From NCBI GenBank assembly GCA_020722685.1, contig DYKH01000010.1:1-64000 (forward strand): DNA of 64,000 nucleotides, given 5' to 3'. This DNA comes from Caldithrix sp. (lineage in GTDB: Bacteria > KSB1 > UBA2214 > DYKH01). Below are positions 1 through 9,043 of the stretch, piece after piece. Every line of letters begins with the position of its first letter. Within the stretch, counting starts at the first letter, position 1. Below the pieces are notes generated by a model. That model made no database searches and had not been told where the DNA came from. It was given only the letters and a program-made list of their open reading frames with translations. A program made the position numbers and the translations under genes.

Positions 1-1
1 A

Positions 2-2749
2 AAAGTCTATGCATCACCAAAAGGTACAGGGTTTAACACACAAGTTGGCTCGTATAAAATCAGCCTTTATTTAGTTCTACCAGATGCGTTTGAACCGGAT
101 AACACTCCCGCACAATCCAATCCGATTGCTTATGGCGAAACCATTGACGGTCACACCATAACTTCTATCTTGGACGGAGATATGTTTGTATTCCAAGGTT
201 CGGCAGGTGATTTTGTGGACGTCGTAGTAAGCACTCCCGAGGCTTGTGCCGATCTTGACCCTGGACTGGCCTTATATGTTGAAGGAGCAGGTGGCATCCC
301 GTGGTCTCCAGCCGGTCTAACGTGGCTCCATAGCTCAATGGATGAAGGCATTGGGTTGGACGCCCACTTGATCTGGGGTCCGCTGCCAAAAACTGCCAAT
401 TATTATCTTGAGGTCGGCCCCGATCCATTGTCATGGTACAATTGGTGGGAAAGAAGCGGCAGCTATTCCATCGCGTTGAACAAAGTTGACTACGACGGTG
501 CGGGTCCGTTTTCTGTCGGGAACGCCATTCCCATTGAATATTGTGAGACGCTTTCCGGCGTCATTCCACGAACGGGAGTTCCCCTGCCACCTTCTGGCAG
601 TGGTTATGGAACTTTACCAAATTGGTTCTCATTTTCGGGAACTGCCGGTGAAACCGTAAGTGTAAAGATCAGCACGCCTGTACAATATCGGAGCCTATGC
701 GGGACCTGGCAATCAGATTGGATGGACGATCTGAATCCAGAGGTCTACCTCATAGCAAGTGACGGTACTACCGTCTTAGGCCAGAATAAGAACATCGATC
801 CCAATAACAGCTGGGACGACGCCCAGGTTATTCTCACTTTACCATACACCGGGGTCTATTATGTTCAGGTCAAAACTGAGCTTGTTCTTGATCCATTCTA
901 CGCCTATTTCGGTGCAATGGACTCTTACGGATCCTTTGAAATTACCCTCATGAGAGCACCTACATTTACCGATTTCGATTCGGATCGGAACGTTGGCCCA
1001 GCTCCATTGTCCGTTAATTTCTTTAGCAAGTGTACGAAATACGAAGATCCCTGTGTTGATACTTTCTTGTGGGACTTCATTTATGGCTATCATGGCGGTA
1101 GCGGGGTGCCGGGAAGCGGTCAAGAAACTGGGTACTGCTACTGGACCCTTGGCAGCCATGATGTGAAGAAGATGGCTGGCAATTTAGCTGGATTTGCTAC
1201 CGACATCAAAGAGGATTTCATTCAGATCTACGGACCTTCCGGCTACGCACCGATGACTTTTGTCGAAGGAAGCGAAGCCCATTCCAAGGAACCTTGGGAA
1301 AATGCCGTGGATGGGGATACCTACTGGTGGTCTGGCGTAGCCACAGTTGAAGGCAGCCCGGCTTGGGCGACCTTTGGCTTTGTTGATGGCAGAACCAAGA
1401 AGCTGAACAAAATTCGCTTGCTAATTGATGGTGCCGTCGGCATGGAAGAAAGATGGGTCAAAAAGTTCAGACTTGAGACCTCTTTAGATGGAGTAACTTT
1501 CTCTCCACTACTGGATGAGCAGCTCACCAATGGCGGATGGCATGATTTCGTGATTTCCCCGGCGGTGGATGCAAAATTCATCAAACTGACGATCGATGAA
1601 CCGGTAAGCGGATGGCGTCAGATTGCCGAATTGGAAGCTTACGAGGATATCGTTTTGCCTGATATGGATAAGTCCAGCCTCGCTGTGACCTCTCCGCATT
1701 TGGCGAACGGAATCGATGCCTCTTTGTTGACCTTAACTTTGGTTGACAAGGACGGTAATCCTATTACTACTTATGATTCTCGCGACATTGCTTTCCACTT
1801 GGCCAATTGCAAGAGCGGCAACTTTGGTCCTCTTGATCTATCCGAAGCAGGTCAGGGCATCTATAAGTGCACGCTGACGAGCAACGAAGCAGGAAGCGTT
1901 GAAGTAGCAGCCGCAGCTCATGGCGCCATAATCATGTATGACAGATCGGCCGACTATGTCGCTCCTGCGATAGTGGAATTCTTTGGCAGCTCCGGCCAAA
2001 AAGGTGGCTTAGTGTTTGTGCAAGGCTCACCCACTTCAAAAGGCGAAGGTTGGGATAACGCTATTGATGGTGATAGAGAAGGGTGGGATGGTACCACCAC
2101 GGCCAAGGGAGATCCCTGCTATGCCATCTTCAAATTCAGTAACGACTTGAAAATGCCATTCAACAAGATTGGCTTGGCAACCGATAATGGATTTGATGAT
2201 GATGAATGGGAAGCGCGTCAGGTAACTGATTTCGAAGTGCTAAAATCCGATGATATGACAAACTGGACTTCAGTGCTTCGTGCTCATAATAGCACTGGTG
2301 AGTATAAGCGTTATAGACTAAGCTCAACCCAATGGGCCAAATACATCATGCTGGTGCTCCATCAACCCGATTGGACCAATGGTGGTTGGCGGCAAATCTC
2401 TGAGTTGGAGATTCTATTTGACAGCAATGCCGGCTTTGCAAAGAATGATCCAACAGAAGAAACGGCCGGCGATCAATCGATGCCGACTGAATTCGCGATT
2501 GCCCAGAACTATCCCAATCCGTTTAACCCGACGACCAACATTAACTTCCAGCTCCCGGAGGCGACTCACGTGACCTTGAAAGTCTATAACACTCTCGGCC
2601 AAGAGGTTGCGACGCTGGTTGATGGGTTTGTCGAAGCCGGCTACCATTCGGCCGTCTGGAACGCAACGGACGTACCGTCAGGTATCTACATATACCACAT
2701 AACCATGGGATCCTTTAGTAAATCCGCCCGGATGATCTTGCTAAAATAG
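2..2749 (+). CDS. Secreted multi-domain adhesin-like protein with T9SS sorting domain (5' truncated)
   Basis: The reading frame is open to the left edge, so the N-terminus and any signal peptide lie outside the window; about 915 codons are visible. Domains in order: pre-peptidase C-terminal (PPC)-like beta-sandwich segments (about nt 100-950); a PKD-like segment (about nt 960-1240); a discoidin/F5-8-type-C-like domain with AVDGD and GWRQIAELEAYE motifs (about nt 1250-1650); a Big_1/invasin-like Ig domain (about nt 1670-1940); a second discoidin-like domain with AIDGD and GWRQISELEI motifs (about nt 1980-2430); and a type A T9SS C-terminal domain with QNYPNPFNPTT and VPSGIYIYH, ending LLK. The two discoidin domains clearly resemble each other. 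The likely role is a cell-surface or released carbohydrate-binding or adhesive protein; no catalytic motif was found. A strong terminator follows. Domain names are by eye; the sorting signal is firm. Confidence 0.85.
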   Translation, partial: KVYASPKGTGFNTQVGSYKISLYLVLPDAFEPDNTPAQSNPIAYGETIDGHTITSILDGDMFVFQGSAGDFVDVVVSTPEACADLDPGLALYVEGAGGIPWSPAGLTWLHSSMDEGIGLDAHLIWGPLPKTANYYLEVGPDPLSWYNWWERSGSYSIALNKVDYDGAGPFSVGNAIPIEYCETLSGVIPRTGVPLPPSGSGYGTLPNWFSFSGTAGETVSVKISTPVQYRSLCGTWQSDWMDDLNPEVYLIASDGTTVLGQNKNIDPNNSWDDAQVILTLPYTGVYYVQVKTELVLDPFYAYFGAMDSYGSFEITLMRAPTFTDFDSDRNVGPAPLSVNFFSKCTKYEDPCVDTFLWDFIYGYHGGSGVPGSGQETGYCYWTLGSHDVKKMAGNLAGFATDIKEDFIQIYGPSGYAPMTFVEGSEAHSKEPWENAVDGDTYWWSGVATVEGSPAWATFGFVDGRTKKLNKIRLLIDGAVGMEERWVKKFRLETSLDGVTFSPLLDEQLTNGGWHDFVISPAVDAKFIKLTIDEPVSGWRQIAELEAYEDIVLPDMDKSSLAVTSPHLANGIDASLLTLTLVDKDGNPITTYDSRDIAFHLANCKSGNFGPLDLSEAGQGIYKCTLTSNEAGSVEVAAAAHGAIIMYDRSADYVAPAIVEFFGSSGQKGGLVFVQGSPTSKGEGWDNAIDGDREGWDGTTTAKGDPCYAIFKFSNDLKMPFNKIGLATDNGFDDDEWEARQVTDFEVLKSDDMTNWTSVLRAHNSTGEYKRYRLSSTQWAKYIMLVLHQPDWTNGGWRQISELEILFDSNAGFAKNDPTEETAGDQSMPTEFAIAQNYPNPFNPTTNINFQLPEATHVTLKVYNTLGQEVATLVDGFVEAGYHSAVWNATDVPSGIYIYHITMGSFSKSARMILLK

Positions 2750-2770
2750 GTAGCAAGGCATTTGTTGATG

Positions 2771-2809
2771 AAAAAGGCAGCGTCAGAAATAGGCGCTGCC
2801 TTTTTCTAT
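2771..2809 (+). terminator. Intrinsic terminator of the secreted adhesin-like gene
   Basis: A perfect 12-bp stem (AAAAAGGCAGCG pairing with CGCTGCCTTTTT) surrounds an 11-nt loop. It is followed by a T-rich run and starts 21 bp after the stop codon. The A and T tails of the stem suggest it could also work in the other direction. Confidence 0.9.
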
Positions 2810-2835
2810 TTTCGCCCGCCTCGTTTAATATCAGA

Positions 2836-2877
2836 AAATTAGCTTGAATAACTGACAAAATGTACTAAATTAGCTTG
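2836..2877 (+). promoter_or_regulatory. Paired direct repeat upstream of the TPR gene
   Basis: The 11-bp sequence AAATTAGCTTG occurs at 2836-2846 and again at 2867-2877. The repeats are exactly 31 bp apart, about three helical turns, and lie 42-83 bp before the TPR gene start. The spacing suits two copies of a regulator binding on one face of the DNA. No convincing -35/-10 pair was identified. Function is inferred from position only. Confidence 0.3.
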
Positions 2878-2918
2878 TCAGCCATCGAGATGATGAGATT
2901 GAGCGAAAGATTCTCGTC

Positions 2919-4340
2919 ATGTCAGCAATGCGAAAGAGAACGAAATTATCTACCATGAATGGACTTGTGGACATGCCTCCTTTCGAAGGTACAAAAGTCT
3001 TAAAAGCGGTCATTCAAGTTTCAGATTTATTCGAGTATTCCAAACTACCAAAGCTCGACTCCATCGAACAGCAGAAGGAGATCCTTTTCCGACATTTGCA
3101 GGAAAACTATCGTGGTCAAGCCGACAAGCTGGAAATCACTCTGAATGGCAGCAAGGTAGAAGTGTTGTGGATTGTGCCGAAGGCAGAAAAAGAAGCTGAA
3201 CGGTTCAACATCGAAGCTCTGAAATTCGCACGGCAGCACGAGCCGGCGAGCGCCATCGAAGCTTGGAAGAAGGCGATAGAAAAGAATGGGAGGGAGCCCG
3301 ATTATCATTACAACATGTCTTTGGCGTACATCGAGCTGAAGGAGTATGGTCGGGCTATTGACGCATGTCTGAATACCGTAGAAATATGTCCCATATATTA
3401 TCGGGCCTACTTTGTCGCGGGGAGCATCTATTTGAAAAGCAGGCAATTCGATGAAGCCATCAGCTATCTAAGAAAGGGGCTTTTGTTTCAAGCGGACAAT
3501 TTGATGGCTCTAATTAACTTGGGAGCTGCATATAGCATATTGAGAAGGTACGACGATGCCATTCATGCATTTGAGCGAGCCATCGCCCATTCTCCGCGCG
3601 AAGCGAAAGCGTATCTGGGGTTGGCAAAAATTTATGCTGCTCAAGGGAATATCGATGACGCCAATCGATGCTTTCGGGCTGTGATTAAATTGGACGCTAA
3701 TGGCAAACTGGGTGAAATTGCCAAAAGGTCGCTGCTCGTGACTGAGACTGCTGATGCGGATTCATCCGGGGTTAGAAACTTGGAAGATCTTTATGCGGAA
3801 GGTTACCAGAGCTTTATCAAGGGAGAATTTTCGGTAGCAGCGGATGCTTATAAAAAGTATTTAGCACAAAGGTCGGCGGACGCTGATATATGGGCCTCAT
3901 TGTCTGCATGTAAATTGTACCAGGGCGAAAAAGAAGAAGCAATTCAGGCGATGAAGAAGGCAATTTCGTTGCAGCCTAACAAAGCGGTGTTTCACAAACA
4001 AGCCGCTATTATCTATGATGCGTGCGGTTTGGCGACCGAATCAGGTCAAGAGGCCCAAAAGGCTATTGATCTTGGCAAACATGACAGTGTCACACTGTCG
4101 CTTTTGGGAAAGAGCCTTTTTGCTTTGGGAAAATTTCAAGAGAGTGCGCGCCACCTACAGGATGCAGTGAAACTGAATCCGAATAATTTGAACGCTCGGT
4201 TTTACTTTGCTCAGGTGCTTGCTAAGCTTGAGCAAAAAGAAGCAGCGAAAGAACATTTTGAAGAGATTCTCTGGTCCAAGACAGATTCATCGTTAAAAGA
4301 AAAAGTCAAAGTGGAGTTAGAAAAGCTAACCAAGCAGTGA
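2919..4340 (+). CDS. Tetratricopeptide repeat protein
   Basis: This is a 473-residue soluble protein without a signal peptide. The first ~90 residues form a separate region of unknown type. After it come TPR-like helical pairs in two blocks (about residues 95-270 and 290-470), with typical motifs such as YHYNMSLAYIELKEYGRAI, ALINLGAAYSILRRYDDAI and NARFYFAQVLAKLEQKEAA. TPR proteins are scaffolds for protein-protein contact; the partner is unknown. The gene is isolated, flanked by the terminator of the preceding gene and convergent with leuS, so it is probably a single transcription unit. Several in-frame ATGs lie in the first 60 nt (2919, 2934, 2955, 2973) and none has a strong ribosome binding site, so the start is uncertain. 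Confidence 0.85.
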   Translation: MSAMRKRTKLSTMNGLVDMPPFEGTKVLKAVIQVSDLFEYSKLPKLDSIEQQKEILFRHLQENYRGQADKLEITLNGSKVEVLWIVPKAEKEAERFNIEALKFARQHEPASAIEAWKKAIEKNGREPDYHYNMSLAYIELKEYGRAIDACLNTVEICPIYYRAYFVAGSIYLKSRQFDEAISYLRKGLLFQADNLMALINLGAAYSILRRYDDAIHAFERAIAHSPREAKAYLGLAKIYAAQGNIDDANRCFRAVIKLDANGKLGEIAKRSLLVTETADADSSGVRNLEDLYAEGYQSFIKGEFSVAADAYKKYLAQRSADADIWASLSACKLYQGEKEEAIQAMKKAISLQPNKAVFHKQAAIIYDACGLATESGQEAQKAIDLGKHDSVTLSLLGKSLFALGKFQESARHLQDAVKLNPNNLNARFYFAQVLAKLEQKEAAKEHFEEILWSKTDSSLKEKVKVELEKLTKQ

Positions 4341-4468
4341 AGCCGGCGCCGCGAAAGAATTGCCGCTCAGCTTCATAATAATAGTTATGTAAAGCCACAT
4401 ATTGAACCACATCCACATCTCCTTCCTTTTACTCCTCGTCTCTCACAATAGCATCCAGGCTTCTCCTT

Positions 4469-6925
4469 CTATTTGACCACCAAGCTTATCAGTTTCTTGG
4501 GCACGATAAAAGATTTGACGATCTTTTTTGCGCCGAGATGATGCTTCACTTTTTGATCGCTCAAAGCTGCTTGCATGATTTCGTCATCTGTTGCAGAAAT
4601 CGAAATCGTGATTTGACTTCGGATTTTGCCATTGACCTGGACAGCCATCACGATCATGTCACTTGCTAACAATGTCTCGTCCCAAGTAGGCCAAGTCGCA
4701 TTAAAAATACTGTATCCCTGTCCAAGCTGGTGCCAAAGCTCCTCCGCCAGGTGCGGTGCAAATGGTGCCATGAGTTGCAGCAGCGTAACCAGCACTTCCG
4801 AAAGGCCGGCCTTGTTCTGTTTGTCCTGAGGAACCTCTTGAATGTAAAGATAAATCGTATTGACAAGCTCCATAATGCGGCTAATCGCGGTATTAAAATG
4901 AAACCGCTGTAAATCTTGCGTCACGTGCTTGGTGGCATAATGCTTCTGGCGTATGACCTCGTTTATTCGGACGTTTTCAGTGCCTTTGGGCGAATTCTCT
5001 TGATAATGCTGAATCAACCGCCATACCCTTTTGATAAATCGGTTTATCCCGACAATGCCCTCGTCACTCCAATCACCGCCCTCGTCATAGGAACCCATAA
5101 ACATCATGTACATGCGGAAAGTGTCCGAGCCGTACTTTTCCACAAATCGATCCGGATTAACGACATTCCCCCTCGACTTGGACATTTTTGCCCCTTTGTT
5201 GGTGATGACGCCCTGATGGATGAGTCGGCTAAACGGCTCATCAAAGCTAATCAGTCCCAGGTCATAAAGTACTTTAGCAAAAAAGCGCGCATACAGCAAG
5301 TGCATAACGGCGTGTTCTGCCCCACCCACGTACTGATCCACTGGCAGCCATTTGTCTGCCAAGTCCCGGTCGAAGGCGCGGTCTGACAAATGCGGATTAA
5401 GAAATCGTAAGAAATACCAGGAGGAACAAACAAAAGTATCCATGGTGTCGATTTCTCGCTTCGCGGCTGCACCACACTGGGGACACTGCGTGTTGACAAA
5501 CTCCGGCGCAGTGCTAAGAGGGGACTCACCTTTGCCTGAAAATTCAACCTTCTCCGGGAGCAGCACAGGCAGGTCTTGCTCCGGCACAGGCACCTCACCA
5601 CACTTTTCGCAGTGAATAATTGGAATCGGCGCACCCCAGTACCTTTGCCTTGATATCAGCCAATCTCTAAGTTTATAATTGACCTTTTTGCTGCCATATC
5701 CAATTTGTTTTAGATAATCTATAACGGCATCGATACCTTTCTGCGATGCCATGCCGTTGAATTGCGCGGAATTGATCATGATGCCGGGTTCTTCATAAGC
5801 TTGCTCCAAATCCTTGCTTTGAGGCACACCGGTTTTGGAAATGACCTCACGAATCGGCAATTGGTATTTCCGTGCAAATTCGAAATCTCGTTGGTCATGA
5901 GCGGGGACCGCCATGACCGCACCAGTCCCATAGGTTACCAGCACATAATCGGCTATCCAAATCGGGACTCTTTCGTTGTTGAGCGGGTTGATGCAGTAGC
6001 TGCCAATGAACACGCCGGTCTTCTCCCTTTCCGTAGAAAGCCGGTCGATTTCTTTCTTCTTTCTCGAATTGGCAATGTATTCCTCGACTTCAGCTCTCTT
6101 CTCGTCAACTGTCAGCTTGGCGACCAAAGGGTGCTCCGGGGCTAAAACCATATAAGTGACACCGAATACCGTGTCGGGACGAGTCGTGAAAACCTCAATG
6201 GCTTCGTCACGATCGGCTACCCTGAATTTTATGCTAGCGCCAATGCTCTTGCCGATCCAGTTCTTTTGCATGGTAATGGTCTTTTGCGGCCAATCGATTC
6301 GTTGATGGCCTTCCAACAGTCTCTCGGCATAATCCGTGATTTTGAAATACCATTGTTCTAGGTCCCTTGAGGTCACTTCGCTTTCGCACCGTTCGCATCT
6401 CCCCTCGATGACCTGCTCATTGGCCAAAACCGTTTGGCACTGCGGACACCAGTTCACTGCCCCTTTCTTGCGATACGCCAGCTTGTTTTTGTACAACAAG
6501 AGGAAAAACCATTGCGTCCATTTATAGTACTCCGGTAGGCTGGTGTTGATTTCTGCATCCCAATCGTACATAGCCCCAATGGCCTTAAGCTGCTTACGGA
6601 TGTACTCAATGTTCTTTCGCGTGCTTTCCGCCGGATGCACGCCGACCTTGATGGCATAGTTTTCCGCCGGCAGGCCAAATGCATCATAGCCCATCGGCTC
6701 AAAGACATTGTATCCTTGCATTCGCTTGAATCTTGCCCACGTATCCGTTGGGCCATAATTGTACCAGTGTCCAATATGCAGTTTATCTCCGGAAGGATAT
6801 ATAAACATTACCAAGCAATAAAGTTTCTTTTCCGCTTTGGTCAAATCCACTTTGTAGAGCTTGGTCTCCTCCCAAATTTTTTGCCACTTTTGCTCAATTT
6901 GCTTAAAGTCATATTCAGCGATCAT
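4469..6925 (-). CDS. leuS: Leucine--tRNA ligase
   Basis: This class I aminoacyl-tRNA synthetase charges tRNA-Leu with leucine in the cytoplasm. The class I signatures are present: HIGH at residues 50-53 (KLHIGHWYNYG) and KMSKS at about 580-584 (GAKMSKSRGN). A zinc-ribbon-like CPQC...CERC pair sits at about 158-180, followed by the CP1 editing domain with TTRPDTVFGVTY and, further on, another CEKC/CPQCG pair. At 818 residues it is a little shorter than many bacterial LeuRS proteins but appears complete, with the anticodon-binding and C-terminal domains present. The ATG at 6925 is preceded by AAGGG. A tRNA-Pro gene lies upstream on the same strand. Confidence 0.98.
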   Translation of the reverse strand: MIAEYDFKQIEQKWQKIWEETKLYKVDLTKAEKKLYCLVMFIYPSGDKLHIGHWYNYGPTDTWARFKRMQGYNVFEPMGYDAFGLPAENYAIKVGVHPAESTRKNIEYIRKQLKAIGAMYDWDAEINTSLPEYYKWTQWFFLLLYKNKLAYRKKGAVNWCPQCQTVLANEQVIEGRCERCESEVTSRDLEQWYFKITDYAERLLEGHQRIDWPQKTITMQKNWIGKSIGASIKFRVADRDEAIEVFTTRPDTVFGVTYMVLAPEHPLVAKLTVDEKRAEVEEYIANSRKKKEIDRLSTEREKTGVFIGSYCINPLNNERVPIWIADYVLVTYGTGAVMAVPAHDQRDFEFARKYQLPIREVISKTGVPQSKDLEQAYEEPGIMINSAQFNGMASQKGIDAVIDYLKQIGYGSKKVNYKLRDWLISRQRYWGAPIPIIHCEKCGEVPVPEQDLPVLLPEKVEFSGKGESPLSTAPEFVNTQCPQCGAAAKREIDTMDTFVCSSWYFLRFLNPHLSDRAFDRDLADKWLPVDQYVGGAEHAVMHLLYARFFAKVLYDLGLISFDEPFSRLIHQGVITNKGAKMSKSRGNVVNPDRFVEKYGSDTFRMYMMFMGSYDEGGDWSDEGIVGINRFIKRVWRLIQHYQENSPKGTENVRINEVIRQKHYATKHVTQDLQRFHFNTAISRIMELVNTIYLYIQEVPQDKQNKAGLSEVLVTLLQLMAPFAPHLAEELWHQLGQGYSIFNATWPTWDETLLASDMIVMAVQVNGKIRSQITISISATDDEIMQAALSDQKVKHHLGAKKIVKSFIVPKKLISLVVK

Positions 6926-7119
6926 TGCAGTTTTCCCTTTAGAATAAAAGCTGCGAGATAGAAGAAATTCAGATGTTATAAGTCGTCAGTGCAGAGATTA
7001 CCGCACAAGGAAAGGAAAGCCTCAATCAGCCCACGATGCTGTCGAGGCATTGGATAGGAGCAACTTTGAAGATTTTAAAGCGGGCTTATACATTGAAGGT
7101 TTCTAAATGTCAGAACTTG

Positions 7120-7194
7120 TCGGGGCGAGTGGATTTGAACCACCGACCTCCTGCTCCCGAAGCAGGCGCGCTAGCCGGACTGCGCTACGCCCCG
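7120..7194 (-). tRNA. tRNA-Pro (anticodon CGG)
   Basis: Read on the minus strand, a full cloverleaf forms: acceptor stem CGGGGCG/CGCCCCG, D-stem GCGC/GCGC, anticodon stem CCTGC/GCAGG with loop TTCGGGA (anticodon CGG, codon CCG), and T-arm GGTGG-TTCAAAT-CCACT. C1-G72 and discriminator A73 fit proline identity. The 3' CCA is not encoded. It lies 12 bp downstream of the GT2 gene and upstream of leuS. Confidence 0.97.
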
Positions 7195-7206
7195 TGATTT
7201 CGTGCT

Positions 7207-7971
7207 TTACTTTAGATGTGCGTTATCACGCATAATGGTACTAAGGTGTTTGCGTTTTTTCTGCAAGCCCAATGAATAACGTGCTAAAAGCCAAAGGAAC
7301 CTCCATGAATCCGAGAACAAACGGATGGAACTTTTTTCATCGCCGTATACTGTGCTAATAGGCACTTCTTTAAAGCGAAATCCGTCATTGCTGAATCTTA
7401 GAATGATCTCCGATTCTATTTGAAAACCATTGGAAACGTACGAATCGACATTGATACACGAGACACGTATTGCCCGAAAGCCGCATTGACTATCATGAAT
7501 CCTCGCACCCTTGCACTGTAATGATAGGATCACAGACGTCAATCCGTTACTCAGGCGACGAAGCCAAGGCATGCAACTTTCGCGATTCAATCGATTACCA
7601 ATGACGATGTCAGCCTGATCCCGGCTTATTTCTGCAAGAAATCGCGGAATATACTTTGCTTGATGCTGTCCATCCGCATCCAAGGCAATCACCCAATCAT
7701 AGCAATGAGCTTTGGCATAACGGAAAGCCGACATCAAGGCTGCCCCTTTCCCAGAATTCTTAGCAAGGGTGATCACCTTAACGCCGAGCCGACTCGCAAC
7801 CTCTCCTGTTTCGTCGGGAGATCCATCGTCAACGACGAGTACGTGCTCTCTTGGCACATAGCAAAATATATCAAAGAGCAAATTCTGTAGAAATCTACCT
7901 TCGTTATAGGCGGGTATAACTATTAGCACTCTCTTGATGTCAGAGTATGTATCCCACCCACCCTTACTCAT
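7207..7971 (-). CDS. GT2 family glycosyltransferase (dolichyl-phosphate mannose synthase-like)
   Basis: This 254-residue protein has a GT-A fold: the N-terminal VLIVIPAYNEG strand, the nucleotide-binding VVDDGSPDETGEVA and the metal-binding DADGQH motif near residue 97. Later conserved parts are DIVIGNRLNR, SQCGFRAI and ESEIILRF, typical of DPM1-like enzymes that move a sugar from a nucleotide donor to a polyprenyl phosphate. There is no strong transmembrane region beyond a weakly hydrophobic C-terminal part, so it probably acts at the inner face of the membrane. The substrate cannot be told from sequence. It is alone among housekeeping genes, 20 kb or more from the polysaccharide cluster, and is followed by tRNA-Pro. 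Confidence 0.9.
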   Translation of the reverse strand: MSKGGWDTYSDIKRVLIVIPAYNEGRFLQNLLFDIFCYVPREHVLVVDDGSPDETGEVASRLGVKVITLAKNSGKGAALMSAFRYAKAHCYDWVIALDADGQHQAKYIPRFLAEISRDQADIVIGNRLNRESCMPWLRRLSNGLTSVILSLQCKGARIHDSQCGFRAIRVSCINVDSYVSNGFQIESEIILRFSNDGFRFKEVPISTVYGDEKSSIRLFSDSWRFLWLLARYSLGLQKKRKHLSTIMRDNAHLK

Positions 7972-8069
7972 GAAACCGAACGCCCGAATGTATTAAAATT
8001 GCGTGATTTTTGCAAGCTCTTTTTCCCTGTGTTTGTAAGACGTCACGAACTGGTTGTAACGAAACTTTA

Positions 8070-8105
8070 CAGACCTCAAAGTTTTCGCAGACCTTTAAGG
8101 TTTGG
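8070..8105. repeat. Two-unit tandem repeat between GT2 and parvulin genes
   Basis: Two adjacent 18-bp units are related: CAGACCTCAAAGTTTTCG at 8070-8087 and CAGACCTTTAAGGTTTGG at 8088-8105. They lie in the noncoding gap 7972-8178. No further copy was noticed in this window. It may be a remnant of a dispersed intergenic repeat. Confidence 0.4.
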
Positions 8106-8178
8106 CGCCAAATGCCGCCATCGGAAAAAATTACGAGCCTTTTTAGTTAGCGAAGTCAGTGCTTCACGCTGCAAATAC

Positions 8179-8721
8179 TCACTTGAGTCGCTTGAAAATA
8201 TTAAAGCCGAATCTTGTTTCCACGATGCCGCTGACTTCGTTCACCTTCAACGCCTCGATGGCCGCCTCGACCTTAGGATCGAAATCGCCTTTGTTGAAAT
8301 AGCCCAAGTCTCCGCCCTTGGCAGCGTTCGGCAAAATGGACTTGCTTTTTGCCACTTCCTGAAAGTCCTTCCCGCTTTTAATCAGTTGCAACACTTGTTC
8401 GGCTTCTTCCCGCGTTTTAACCAAAATATGCAGCGCGCGCATCTGACCTTCGATCGAGGACGGTTGCGTTGCAGTAAGCGATCCTTTCCATAGCCAGCCG
8501 GTTATTTGCACTTTGACCCACTTGTCCTGCTCGACCAGAACAGTCGTTTCAACTCCTTGCAAAACCGTACCGATTTTCTTTCCGCTCGGTGCGGAGCGAA
8601 TGTTCTCTTCGGGTACGTTGACGTACAATCTTCCCGTTGCACTTTGTCCAAACGAAATCGCTGCGGTTGTAAGGATGAAGATTCCCAGTGCTTTGCTGAT
8701 TCGTGTCCATCCGTTGCTCAT
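8179..8721 (-). CDS. Secreted parvulin-type peptidyl-prolyl isomerase with N-terminal SH3-like domain
   Basis: This 180-residue protein has a signal peptide (residues 1-26, ending AISFG-Q), so it should act outside the inner membrane. Residues ~30-85 form a bacterial SH3-like domain (LYVNVPEENIRSAPSG, then VQITGWLWKG). Residues ~93-180 are a parvulin/rotamase domain with RALHILVK at its start, GGDLGYFNKGDF, and VSGIVETRFGFNIFKRL at the end. Parvulins speed cis-trans isomerisation at prolines and help outer-membrane proteins to fold; SH3-like domains of this kind often bind peptidoglycan or peptides. The start is supported by AAGGAGG nine bases before the ATG. It appears monocistronic. Confidence 0.88.
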   Translation of the reverse strand: MSNGWTRISKALGIFILTTAAISFGQSATGRLYVNVPEENIRSAPSGKKIGTVLQGVETTVLVEQDKWVKVQITGWLWKGSLTATQPSSIEGQMRALHILVKTREEAEQVLQLIKSGKDFQEVAKSKSILPNAAKGGDLGYFNKGDFDPKVEAAIEALKVNEVSGIVETRFGFNIFKRLK

Positions 8722-9043
8722 GAAGTGAAGCCTCCTTGATATAGTTGCACAAAAAATACTGAGTTCATGTTGTACTGGAAGAATATAGAATTACTCGCGC
8801 GAGTAAGCTGCGCCCACAAAGCCTTTTAAACCACGAGTGGCAGTTGATAAACGCCAATGGCCAAATTCGCAGGAATTTGCATTCATTAGCCCCTCTTGCT
8901 CTATACCCAAGCTGGAACGCTGACAAGGTTTGGAACCCTGTGAGAGTTATGCCATCAAAGTCATGCCTTCGAAATTGCGTTCATGAGTGGTTGCTTTTCT
9001 TTACTCGAAAAAACGAAGAATTGTCTTATGATCTACCCAAAAC
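8722..9043. other. Noncoding gap with one dispersed repeat copy
   Basis: This 322-bp region holds the ribosome binding site and presumably the promoter of the parvulin gene at its left end, and a diverged copy of the ~70-bp palindromic repeat at 8821-8890. A motif of the type AAGGTTTGGAACCCTGT lies at about 8928-8944. No coding potential was recognised. Confidence 0.6.
8821..8890 (+). repeat. Palindromic dispersed repeat, copy 1 (diverged)
   Basis: This copy resembles the reverse complement of the element at 14741-14813. Shared blocks in the same order are CTTTTAAACC, GATAAACGCCAAT, AAATTCG and TTCATTAGC. It is noncoding. Copies lie in three separate intergenic gaps of this window. Confidence 0.65.

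Noticed and set aside
4341..4468. Bidirectional terminator between the TPR gene and leuS
   Set aside because: Only a short GAAGC/GCTTC pairing with a large loop was seen, with no T-run at the right place.
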